From positions 2,725 to 17,163 of the forward strand of contig DCHV01000014.1 of NCBI GenBank assembly GCA_002314945.1: 14,439 bases of DNA, given 5' to 3'. The notes below the pieces were generated by a model. That model had not been told where the DNA came from, ran no database searches, and worked only from the letters and a program-made list of their open reading frames with translations. Of this stretch, positions 1 to 6,819 are shown piece after piece (the stretch's first letter is position 1; every line of letters begins with the position of its first letter). Origin of the DNA: Prevotellaceae bacterium UBA1743. GTDB lineage: Bacteria > Bacteroidota > Bacteroidia > Bacteroidales > Bacteroidaceae. The position numbers and the translations under genes were made by a program.

Positions 1-663
1 TGGAACGACACGATACTTGGTTATTGTGCCGGTATCATGCTGGCAGCATCGACTCTTGGTTTGATTGTGCCTGCCTTTGAGATGACAAACGATTGGTGGT
101 GGGTCGCAACTGGTGTCATGGTAGGAGCCTTGTTCCTGAATGTGCTTGACCTGATAACACCCCACCTTCATCATATCACAGGTCTTGACCCAGAGAAACA
201 TGCCAACAACAGCACGCTAAATCATGTACTCCTGTTTGTAATGGCCATTGCGCTTCATAAGTTGCCCGAAGGTATGGCTGCTGGAGTCAGCATGAGTTCT
301 GCCACGGATACATCGGCCGATTGGACTGTAACTTTCGGTATTGCCTTGCAGAACATTCCCGAGGGCATGGTCATCATAGCACCTCTGCTTGTGGCAGGAG
401 TCAGCAAGATGAGAACCCTGTTCATCTCCCTTGCCATCGGATTTCTTGAAATACTTGGCGTATGGTTGGGCTTCGGTCTGGGTTCGGCTTCAACCGTATT
501 CCTACCCATCATGCTTGGCTTTGCCGGAGGCGCCATGCTCTATGTGACAAGTGATGAAATGATTCCAGAAACTCATACGCATGGCTATCAGAAACAGGCT
601 ACATACGCCTTGCTCATGGGATTCATGACCCTCCTGTTGATCTCATGCGACAAAGGATCTTAA
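1..663 (+). CDS. ZIP family (GufA-type) divalent metal transporter, 5' end missing
   Basis: The reading frame is open from base 1, so the start lies outside the window; about 220 codons are present and roughly 40 N-terminal residues are probably missing from a usual length near 260. It is an inner-membrane transporter of zinc or related divalent cations. The signature is in two consecutive helices: HKLPEG (codons at 256-273) and QNIPEG (349-366). These are the TM4 and TM5 metal-site motifs of ZIP proteins, and Gln in place of His in the second is usual for GufA-type members. The visible part begins in TM2 (GIMLAASTLGLIVPAFEM), and six further hydrophobic segments follow. A short His-rich stretch (HLHH) lies between TM3 and TM4. 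The protein stops immediately after TM8 with the polar tail ISCDKGS; no frameshift alternative restores a longer ending. It converges with the esterase gene and shows no functional link to it. Family assignment is firm; metal specificity and direction are not determined. Confidence 0.93.
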   Translation, partial: WNDTILGYCAGIMLAASTLGLIVPAFEMTNDWWWVATGVMVGALFLNVLDLITPHLHHITGLDPEKHANNSTLNHVLLFVMAIALHKLPEGMAAGVSMSSATDTSADWTVTFGIALQNIPEGMVIIAPLLVAGVSKMRTLFISLAIGFLEILGVWLGFGLGSASTVFLPIMLGFAGGAMLYVTSDEMIPETHTHGYQKQATYALLMGFMTLLLISCDKGS

Positions 664-712
664 CCGGCAACGGATTCGCAATATGAAAAGGCTGAGATGT
701 GATATCAGACCG

Positions 713-737
713 AAAAAAACTTTGATGAAAACAAAGT
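713..737 (-). terminator. Possible intrinsic terminator of the CE15 gene
   Basis: Read on the minus strand, downstream of the esterase stop codon, ACTTTG and CAAAGT form a 6-bp stem around a 7-base loop and are followed directly by a run of T (plus-strand A at 713-719). The stem is short and A/T-rich, so termination may be weak. No comparable structure with a T tail follows the ZIP gene on the plus strand. Confidence 0.4.
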
Positions 738-740
738 GGA

Positions 741-755
741 TGTCATAACATGACA
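741..755. repeat. Small palindrome between convergent genes
   Basis: TGTCAT and ATGACA flank the three bases AAC, giving a perfect 6-bp inverted repeat with a 3-base centre. It sits 38 bases beyond the end of the esterase gene and next to the terminator-like hairpin. It could add to transcription ending in this gap or be chance; no T run adjoins it. Confidence 0.25.
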
Positions 756-793
756 CGGAGGGAAAGAGGATACCCCAGATAAGATTTTTACTT

Positions 794-2038
794 TTAGGGG
801 GCAAAATGGCGGTCGCAGAAATCCAGATAGCGAGACCAGTCATAGCAGGTCACGTCGTGAATGCCGGCACGGATGTGGTAGCCCACACGATGCATGATAG
901 GCTGGTGCAACCCGGGTTGCTCCGTCGTATCAAGCCCTTGATAGCCATACAAGTGATATACCTCCCCTGCATGATAGGCACTCAGAAACTCCCCCTTTGG
1001 GTCGCACCACTGGTCCTGTTCGGCACTTGCCACATACAGGGCGCGTGGAGCCACGAGAGCCAGCAGTTCGTGTTGGTCGAAGGGCATCTGGTGCTCCTTG
1101 CCAACAAAGTTTCTGAAGCCAGGACAGAACCAGTGCGGGAAGGCACCTGTGATGATCTCCAGCGTCTCACCGAAGTTGCGTCGGGTGAGCGTGGCACCCC
1201 CACATCCCGATTCGTTGCTTATCACGACCCCAAAGCGCGTGTCCTGTGCTCCGGCCCACAAGGCCGTCTTGCCCAGCCGTGAGTGTCCCATTACCGCTAA
1301 GTGTCTCTTGTCCGCCCAGGGCTGCTTCTCCAAGTAGTCTGCCACACGGCTTGCACCCCATGCCCACATGCCGATGGCGCTCCATGCATCGCTGCGCATC
1401 TGCTCCCCTTCCTCGTATCCGGCAAAGAGCTTTGCCACGCTTTGTCCTCGGTATTCTGGGTCATCGGGATGGATATCGTGGTAGCACATGGTGGCTATGG
1501 CATATCCGCGATCCACAGCACGTTCATAGTCCCATACGCCGCATCCGTCGTGATTGACCCATATCTGGTCATAGAAGGAACTGGAGGCATGGGGCAGGAT
1601 GGATGAGTCATAGCCCATCGTCTGGGCGTTGCCCTGGAAGTTGTAGCAGAAGATGACGGGTGTTTTCTTTACGGCATTGGGCCTCACTATCAACAGCATG
1701 GCATCGTGCGTACTGCCGTTGCCCGTAAAGTGCATCTTTACCTGTTGCACCGTGGCCTTTCCGCCCAGCCAATGTGTATCCTCCTTCATCAGCGTGTATT
1801 CAGCCTTCACTTTTTCCTTCGGTGTGCGTCCGTACATCAGCGACTGAAACATCTCCATCACCTCAGGTCGGCGTTTCTTCTCCCACTGTCGTGAGGTGGT
1901 CACCTTGGTTCCGTCCGTGCAAGTGAGTGGATCGGGCAATTGGTACGGAGCTACTTTACTCTCGTCGAAATTCTGGGCAGGAGCTGAGAGGCTCAGTGCC
2001 CATACGGCAATAGCCATACAGAGGGTATTTCTTTTCAT
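794..2038 (-). CDS. Secreted CE15 glucuronoyl esterase (4-O-methyl-glucuronoyl methylesterase family)
   Basis: A 414-residue alpha/beta hydrolase. CE15 enzymes cut the ester between lignin alcohols and (4-O-methyl)glucuronic acid side chains of glucuronoxylan, or remove methyl groups from such esters. An N-terminal signal peptide (MKRN plus a hydrophobic stretch, likely cleavage after SAPA near residue 21) places it in the periplasm or outside the cell; there is no lipobox Cys at the cleavage site. The nucleophile elbow is GHSRLGK, with Ser253 and the Arg characteristic of CE15. NESGCGG places Glu276 at the acidic position used in fungal members, EQDQW offers Asp342 at the alternative position used by bacterial members, and GLHQ supplies His378. 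All catalytic candidates are therefore present. The length fits a single-domain bacterial CE15. The leader upstream of the ATG is A-rich with no Shine-Dalgarno sequence, as usual in Bacteroidota. It is transcribed divergently from the CotH/GLUG gene. The true substrate could be another uronate ester. Confidence 0.9.
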   Translation of the reverse strand: MKRNTLCMAIAVWALSLSAPAQNFDESKVAPYQLPDPLTCTDGTKVTTSRQWEKKRRPEVMEMFQSLMYGRTPKEKVKAEYTLMKEDTHWLGGKATVQQVKMHFTGNGSTHDAMLLIVRPNAVKKTPVIFCYNFQGNAQTMGYDSSILPHASSSFYDQIWVNHDGCGVWDYERAVDRGYAIATMCYHDIHPDDPEYRGQSVAKLFAGYEEGEQMRSDAWSAIGMWAWGASRVADYLEKQPWADKRHLAVMGHSRLGKTALWAGAQDTRFGVVISNESGCGGATLTRRNFGETLEIITGAFPHWFCPGFRNFVGKEHQMPFDQHELLALVAPRALYVASAEQDQWCDPKGEFLSAYHAGEVYHLYGYQGLDTTEQPGLHQPIMHRVGYHIRAGIHDVTCYDWSRYLDFCDRHFAP

Positions 2039-2106
2039 CGTCTTTGTGTTATTTATTCACCTATCTTCGTATCGCTAAAAACAAGCGAGACTCTGATATG
2101 ACGTGG

Positions 2107-2138
2107 CAAAAGTAGAAATATAATCTGAGAAGTTCACA
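2107..2138 (-). promoter_or_regulatory. Bacteroidota-type promoter for the CE15 gene
   Basis: On the minus strand TACTTTTG (plus 2107-2114) matches the -7 consensus TAnnTTTG exactly. Twenty bases upstream lies TGTG (plus 2135-2138), three of four matches to the -33 element TTTG. Transcription would begin near plus position 2100, giving a leader of about 60 bases before the ATG at 2038. The -33 region overlaps the left arm of the inverted repeat at 2135-2166, so a protein bound there could block it. Confidence 0.55.
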
Positions 2139-2166
2139 CTTTTTCCAGTAATCCAAAAAAAGTGTG
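2135..2166. repeat. 10-bp inverted repeat in the divergent control region
   Basis: CACACTTTTT (2135-2144) and AAAAAGTGTG (2157-2166) are perfect inverse complements separated by 12 bases. The repeat lies between the two divergent promoters: its left arm overlaps the -33 region of the esterase promoter and its right arm lies 29 bases upstream of the -33 element of the CotH/GLUG promoter. It is followed by a T/G-rich tract to about 2204. It may be an operator for joint control of both genes; it is unlikely to be a terminator because transcription of both genes runs away from it. Confidence 0.45.
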
Positions 2167-2195
2167 TGTGTTGTATGTGTTTTGTGGGTATTTGT

Positions 2196-2226
2196 TTTGT
2201 GTTTCGCTCGTTTATTCGTAATTTTG
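2196..2226 (+). promoter_or_regulatory. Bacteroidota-type promoter for the CotH/GLUG gene
   Basis: TTTG (2196-2199) and TAATTTTG (2219-2226) match the -33 and -7 consensus of the Bacteroidota primary sigma factor exactly, with the expected 19-base spacing. The inferred transcription start is near 2233-2235. That leaves almost no leader before the in-frame TTG at 2236, which argues for translation from the ATG at 2287 and gives a 5' untranslated region of about 50 bases. Confidence 0.72.
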
Positions 2227-2286
2227 AGGCCATAATTGACGATTTTTGCTCTTTTTTGTTCGAATTGGGCTATAATTGATAGTAAA

Positions 2287-5200
2287 ATGCATGATAAGAA
2301 ATCGAATATTGGTACGCGGGAACTCGCATTGTTTCAGTCTTTTCTGCTGATGTGCGTCCTCTGCCTATTTCCTGTTTTCACCTTGCATGCAGCCAATGGA
2401 TCTTCGACCAAGTTGTCGGGGACGGTGATTGGCACGAAACTCTGCTATGACTACAGCAAGAGTGCCCAATCCACTACGGTAAACACTCCGGCCAATGCCT
2501 TCGATGGTAACCTCGCTACTTTCGTGGCCACTGCCAACTCGTCGAACGGTTGGGTGGGACTCGATCTGGGCACGCCGCATGTGATCACTCGCGTGGGATG
2601 GTCGCCACGCAACGCTTCGGTAGGTCCGGAGCGTGTGGTGCTCAGCCTGTTCGAGGGTGCCAACGACCCTGACTTCCTCGATGCCGTGCCTCTCTACCTC
2701 ATCGACACAAAGGGGACAATCGGTGTGATGTCGTATGTTGATGTGAAGGTGTCACGTGGCTTCCGATACGTGCGTTACTGTGGTCCGTCAAGTTCGCGCT
2801 GCAATATTGCCGAAGTGGAGTTCTACGGATATGAAGGAGCGGGCGACGACAGCCAGTTCTATCAGATCACTAATCTGCCCACCTTGAGCTATCACACCCT
2901 GAACGGGAAGGAACCGGCATCGAAAACGACGGAGCTGGAGGCGCAGATGGCTCTCGTATATGAGGAGGGAACGCTGATACAGGAATATCCCATCCTGGCT
3001 CGCATACGTGGGAATGCCTCTGCCGGATTCCCCAAGAAACCTTACCGCATCAAGTTCAACGACGGGAAAAGCCACCATATCATGAAGGGTGGTAAACTGG
3101 AAAGTCCTTCCAAGGCGAAGAAATGGACGCTTATCAACAACTATGGTGACAAGACGCTGATGCGAAACATCCTCTCCTTTGAGGTGAGCCGGCGATTGGA
3201 TATACTTTACACACCCTATTGCCAACCTGTGGATGTGATTGTGAACGGGGAGTACAAGGGCTGCTACCAGCTGTGTGACCAGATAACGGTGGATGACGAG
3301 CGTGTACCCATCACGGAGATGGACCCCACCGACATAGAGGGCGTGGCGCTGACAGGGGGCTATATCGTGGAGATTGACGCATACGCAGGCAATGAAAAGT
3401 CGATGTTCACGAGCAACCGTGGCATCCCTGTCACCATAAAGGTTCCCGGCGAGGATGAAATCGTGGCGGCTCAGGCCACTTACATCCGCAAATTCTTCAA
3501 CGAGATGGAAACCGCCCTGTGGAGCAACAACTACACCGATCCAGAGAAAGGCTACCGCAGCCGCTTGGACGTGAAGAGTTTCCTGCAACATTTCATCGTG
3601 GGCGAGTACAGCGGAAACATAGACACGTATTGGAGCGTGTATATGTACAAGGAGCGCATGGAGGACCTGTTCCATGTGGCACCGGTATGGGATTTCGACC
3701 TGGCATGGGACAACGACGGACGTGTATATCCGGTCAACGGAAAGTCGAACTGGGTATATTGCAGTGGCGGTTCTTGTGCATCGGGTATGAACAGTTTCGT
3801 GAGTCGCGTACTCTCCGATCCATACGCCCAGAACCTGCTTGAACGGCTGTGGGCCGACCTTCGCGATGGCGGATTGCTGACGAAGGAGAACTTCACAGCC
3901 TATATAGACAGCATGGCTCAGGTGCTGGAGCAGTCGCAACGGCTCAATTTCCTGCGATGGCCCATCCTCAATCAGATCGTACACCAGAATCCACGCACCT
4001 ACGGCTCCTACGCAGGTGAGGTAAAGGCCGTGAAGGAGTACAGCGAGGAGCGCATCGACTGGATTGATGAGAAATTAGGATACGGAAGCTTCACTCCCAC
4101 GGAGCCCGGTCGCTATGAGATAGGCACTCCACAGGAAATGGCTGATTTCGCCAAGGCGGTGAACAAGGGCGATGTGCGTGCCACAGCCGTACTGACCGCC
4201 GACATAGACATGCAATCCGTGAATGACATCTTCCAACCGATCGGACGTGCCAACCACCTCTTTGCTGGTTCTTTCGACGGACAGGGACACACCATCAGCC
4301 ATCTGAACATCCAGTCTTCCAACGACTATGTGGGGCTCTTTGGCATGGTGACGGGAGGTGCCACGGTGCGCAACCTGACGCTCGACAGCACCTGCTCCAT
4401 CAGCGGCAATGCCTTTGTGGGACTGATAGGCGGATCGAACGGAAGCGGATCCGTGACGATGGAATGCCTCGGCAACGAGGGTAGCGTGACGGCTACCAAC
4501 CAGAACGCTGGGGGAATCATCGGCTGCAACATGAACAGTACTGCCACTTTCCTCATCGACAACTGCTACGTCTCGGGCAAGGTGAAGGGAGGACGCGAAT
4601 CGGCTGCCATCACTGGATGGTTGGGCGGAAATGCCACGCTGACGAACTGCTACAGTGTGGCGGAGGTGTCTGGCAACGATGCTGGAAGTCTCTTCTATCG
4701 CGGCACGGCAAGCCTTATTGCGAACTGCTACGACCTGAATGGTTCCAGCAGAATAAACTCCCTCGCCAGGGAGGATGTGACAAGCGGTGCCCTCTGCTAC
4801 CGTATGAACGGGTCTCGTTCGGAGGATGTACATTGGTATCAGACCATAGGGGCAGATGCCCATCCCGTGCTCAGTCCCGAACACGCTGTCGTGTACAAGG
4901 AGGGTGATACCTACAACAACGGTTCCCTGGCACTCCAGCTGAGAACGCCTGATGACCTGCTTGCGTTTGCCCGTGTAGTGAATGCTGGACAAGGCAACAT
5001 CAAGGCCACCTTGCTGTCCGACATAGACCTGGAGGCCTGCAATATGGTGCCTGTCGGCAGCGCTGAGCATCCGTTCAAGGGTACTTTCGAGGGCAACCAT
5101 CATGTGATACGACACCTGCGTATCAATCATACTTCGGACGGCGCAGGCTTGTTCGGCCATGTGAGTGGAGGTGCCGTGATACGCGACCTCACGCTGGATG

Positions 5201-6690
5201 AAAATTCCGTCATTTCGGGAACGGACCGATGCGGAATGGTAGGTTGTGTGACGGGTGTGGGGTACGTGACGCTGCTCAACCTCGGCAACGAGGGCGTGGT
5301 GGAAGGCTCCTGCAACGTGGCCGGCATCCTCGGCTTCAACGAGTCGGAGAACACGCGCCTGCTATTGGCGAATTGCTACATGACGGGAGAGGTGAAGGGT
5401 GACACGGAATCCGCTGCCCTTTGTGCTGAAATGGGTGTGGAGGCTGAGGTGAAGAACTGCTACAACACGGGTTGCGTGACGGGTGCGGAGAGCGGAAAGA
5501 CATTTGCACGATACCGTCTGTCGCCTTCCTTCTCCAACTGCTATGATACACAAAACCTACAGCCGCGCATCACGCAGCTGAAAGCGGACAAGGTAGCCTC
5601 GGGTGAACTCTGCTACCGACTGAACGGTGCCTGTCAGGAGAGCCCCGTGTTCTACCAGACACTCGGCGCAGACACTCATCCCGTGACCACGCCGCGTGGA
5701 TGGGTCATACATCAGGGTATCCAATACACCAACCTGATGGACTACAAGATAGACACGCCGGATGCCTTGGCGGGCTTTGCCATGGTGGTGGCATCGGGTC
5801 TGAACAACGCCAACGCTGTGCTTACCTCTGACATCGACATGCTTGAGACGCAGTTCCAACCCATAGGCAGCGCTGTGCTTCCCTTCCAGGGATGCTTCAA
5901 CGGACAGGGACACCGCATCAGCAACTTCAGCATCAGTGGAGAGGAATTTGTGGGCTTGTTCGGCATGGTGGCCGACGGAGCCGATATTTCGCACCTCGTG
6001 ATAGACAGCAGCTGCACAGTGAAGGGTACGTCCGCAGTGGGCGGTATCGTGGGCGGAAGCGACGGAACGGGCACCATCCTGCTCACCGCCTTGGGCAACG
6101 AAGCCACCGTCGTGGGCACCGTCAAGGGTGTAGGCGGATTGGTGGGACAGAACCGCAACAGCCGCTCTACCTTCAAGGTCACCAACTGCTACAATGCAGG
6201 TGCGGTGAAGGGTGCATCCGACACGGGTGCCTTGTGCGGATGGTCGGGCAGTTCGTCGGTGTTCACCAACTGCTATAACGTGGCAGAGGCAGAGGGTGCA
6301 TCCAACGTGATGTACATGGTGAAGGGAAGTACGGTGAAGATGATCAATTGCTACTCGATGTATGGTCTGCAAGGCAAGAAGGTCACCTCGGAACAGGTTA
6401 CCGATGGCGCCTTGTGCTATCTGCTCAACCAGGATTCACCCGAGAATCCCGTATGGTTCCAAAACTTGGGCACCGATCCCCACCCGTTGCCTGAATCCAC
6501 GCACGGTATCGTCTATCTGGTGGATGACCGATATACCAACGAGGATCCAAGCGGTATCGCCGCAGTGGACGGGACTAATCGTGTGCAACAGATCTATCGG
6601 ACGGACGGCGTACGATCGACAACACTCCGCAGGGGATTGAACATTCTGAGGATGGAGGATGGAAAGGTACGCAAGGTGGCAGTGAAATGA
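2287..6690 (+). CDS. Secreted discoidin-CotH kinase-GLUG repeat protein
   Basis: A 1467-residue secreted protein. The start is placed at ATG 2287 because an in-frame TTG at 2236 sits at the inferred transcription start; from 2287 the protein begins with a charged segment and a hydrophobic core ending LHAA (cleavage near residue 35). Domains: discoidin/F5-8-type-C-like, about 45-181 (ANAFDG, WVGLDLG, AEVEFYG); CotH kinase-like, about 191-598; three GLUG cassettes, 609-878, 880-1149 and 1150-1418; short tail, 1419-1467, ending KVRKVAVK. In the CotH domain RGNASAGFPKKPYRIKF (241-257) carries the Arg/Lys-rich N-lobe motif, and WDFDLAWDND carries Asp469 and Asp471, matching the metal-binding DFD motif of CotH kinases, which phosphorylate proteins in Bacillus spores. 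Activity here is inferred, since many bacterial CotH domains are uncharacterised. It is probably co-transcribed with the next GLUG gene. The discoidin domain suggests ligand or glycan binding outside the cell. Substrate unknown. Confidence 0.88.
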   Translation: MHDKKSNIGTRELALFQSFLLMCVLCLFPVFTLHAANGSSTKLSGTVIGTKLCYDYSKSAQSTTVNTPANAFDGNLATFVATANSSNGWVGLDLGTPHVITRVGWSPRNASVGPERVVLSLFEGANDPDFLDAVPLYLIDTKGTIGVMSYVDVKVSRGFRYVRYCGPSSSRCNIAEVEFYGYEGAGDDSQFYQITNLPTLSYHTLNGKEPASKTTELEAQMALVYEEGTLIQEYPILARIRGNASAGFPKKPYRIKFNDGKSHHIMKGGKLESPSKAKKWTLINNYGDKTLMRNILSFEVSRRLDILYTPYCQPVDVIVNGEYKGCYQLCDQITVDDERVPITEMDPTDIEGVALTGGYIVEIDAYAGNEKSMFTSNRGIPVTIKVPGEDEIVAAQATYIRKFFNEMETALWSNNYTDPEKGYRSRLDVKSFLQHFIVGEYSGNIDTYWSVYMYKERMEDLFHVAPVWDFDLAWDNDGRVYPVNGKSNWVYCSGGSCASGMNSFVSRVLSDPYAQNLLERLWADLRDGGLLTKENFTAYIDSMAQVLEQSQRLNFLRWPILNQIVHQNPRTYGSYAGEVKAVKEYSEERIDWIDEKLGYGSFTPTEPGRYEIGTPQEMADFAKAVNKGDVRATAVLTADIDMQSVNDIFQPIGRANHLFAGSFDGQGHTISHLNIQSSNDYVGLFGMVTGGATVRNLTLDSTCSISGNAFVGLIGGSNGSGSVTMECLGNEGSVTATNQNAGGIIGCNMNSTATFLIDNCYVSGKVKGGRESAAITGWLGGNATLTNCYSVAEVSGNDAGSLFYRGTASLIANCYDLNGSSRINSLAREDVTSGALCYRMNGSRSEDVHWYQTIGADAHPVLSPEHAVVYKEGDTYNNGSLALQLRTPDDLLAFARVVNAGQGNIKATLLSDIDLEACNMVPVGSAEHPFKGTFEGNHHVIRHLRINHTSDGAGLFGHVSGGAVIRDLTLDENSVISGTDRCGMVGCVTGVGYVTLLNLGNEGVVEGSCNVAGILGFNESENTRLLLANCYMTGEVKGDTESAALCAEMGVEAEVKNCYNTGCVTGAESGKTFARYRLSPSFSNCYDTQNLQPRITQLKADKVASGELCYRLNGACQESPVFYQTLGADTHPVTTPRGWVIHQGIQYTNLMDYKIDTPDALAGFAMVVASGLNNANAVLTSDIDMLETQFQPIGSAVLPFQGCFNGQGHRISNFSISGEEFVGLFGMVADGADISHLVIDSSCTVKGTSAVGGIVGGSDGTGTILLTALGNEATVVGTVKGVGGLVGQNRNSRSTFKVTNCYNAGAVKGASDTGALCGWSGSSSVFTNCYNVAEAEGASNVMYMVKGSTVKMINCYSMYGLQGKKVTSEQVTDGALCYLLNQDSPENPVWFQNLGTDPHPLPESTHGIVYLVDDRYTNEDPSGIAAVDGTNRVQQIYRTDGVRSTTLRRGLNILRMEDGKVRKVAVK
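4111..4920 (+). repeat. GLUG cassette 1 of the CotH protein
   Basis: A 270-residue unit. It opens with RYEIGTPQEMADFAKAVN and TADIDM, then SFDGQGHTISHLNI, VGLFGMVTGGATVRNLTLD, a LGNEG block, and three NCY turns (NCYVSG, NCYSVA, NCYDLN). It closes with GALCYRMNG, WYQTIGADAHPVL and a final YNN. The short glycine-rich turns match GLUG motifs and suggest a beta-solenoid. It resembles cassettes of the downstream gene (GNAF, GGSNGSG, GGRESA) more than its own neighbours. Confidence 0.8.
4924..5733 (+). repeat. GLUG cassette 2 of the CotH protein
   Basis: A 270-residue unit with the same plan: LRTPDDLLAFARVVN, SDIDL, then TFEGNHHVIRHLRI where other cassettes have FDGQGH. GLFGHVSGGAVIRDLTLD, LGNEG and three NCY turns (NCYMTG, NCYNTG, NCYDTQ) follow. 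It closes with GELCYRLNG, FYQTLGADTHPV and YTN. It is the most divergent of the three at the FDGQGH position. Confidence 0.78.
5734..6540 (+). repeat. GLUG cassette 3 of the CotH protein
   Basis: A 269-residue unit: KIDTPDALAGFAMVV, SDIDM, FNGQGHRISNFSI, VGLFGMVADGADISHLVID, LGNEA, three NCY turns (NCYNAG, NCYNVA, NCYSMY), then GALCYLLN, WFQNLGTDPHPL, HGIVY and YTN. It directly precedes the C-terminal tail. Confidence 0.78.
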
Positions 6691-6714
6691 ACACATAATA
6701 TATATAAATAACGA

Positions 6715-6760
6715 TGCAACGGTTTTCTGTCGGCGGACAGTTGTCTCACAAACGGTTGCA
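6715..6760 (+). other. Possible structured RNA leader between the two GLUG genes
   Basis: TGCAAC (6715-6720) and GTTGCA (6755-6760) can pair as an outer stem. Nested inside is CTGTC-GGCG-GACAG (6727-6740). No TAnnTTTG element is visible in the 129-base gap 6691-6819, which supports read-through from the CotH gene. The structure could set the expression ratio of the two genes or protect RNA ends; both stems are short, so chance is possible. Confidence 0.3.
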
Positions 6761-6819
6761 ATACAACAAACAATCAGAAAACAGTCCTGATGAGTGAGAC
6801 CACGGGGCAAAACGAAAGT

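Noticed and set aside
806..1282. Plus-strand open frame of 158 codons opposite the esterase
   Set aside because: It is antisense to the CE15 gene, whose catalytic motifs are all present, and has no recognisable domain.
2162..2204. T/G-rich tract as a microsatellite or phase-variable repeat
   Set aside because: The tract is irregular (gtgtgtgtgttgtatgtgtt) with only a few perfect TG units, and no invertase-type inverted repeats flank the promoter.
2236..2286. TTG at 2236 as start of the CotH/GLUG protein
   Set aside because: It coincides with the inferred transcription start downstream of an exact Bacteroidota promoter, and ATG 2287 gives a normal signal peptide.
2788..3984. Long open frame of 398 codons on the minus strand opposite the CotH domain
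   Set aside because: It lies wholly antisense to a strongly supported coding region, lacks recognisable motifs and has no promoter or leader; third-position bias of the real gene explains it.
6790..6819. ATG at 6790 as start of the second GLUG protein
   Set aside because: It would add ten polar residues before a compact signal peptide that begins cleanly at 6820; it remains possible but is less likely.
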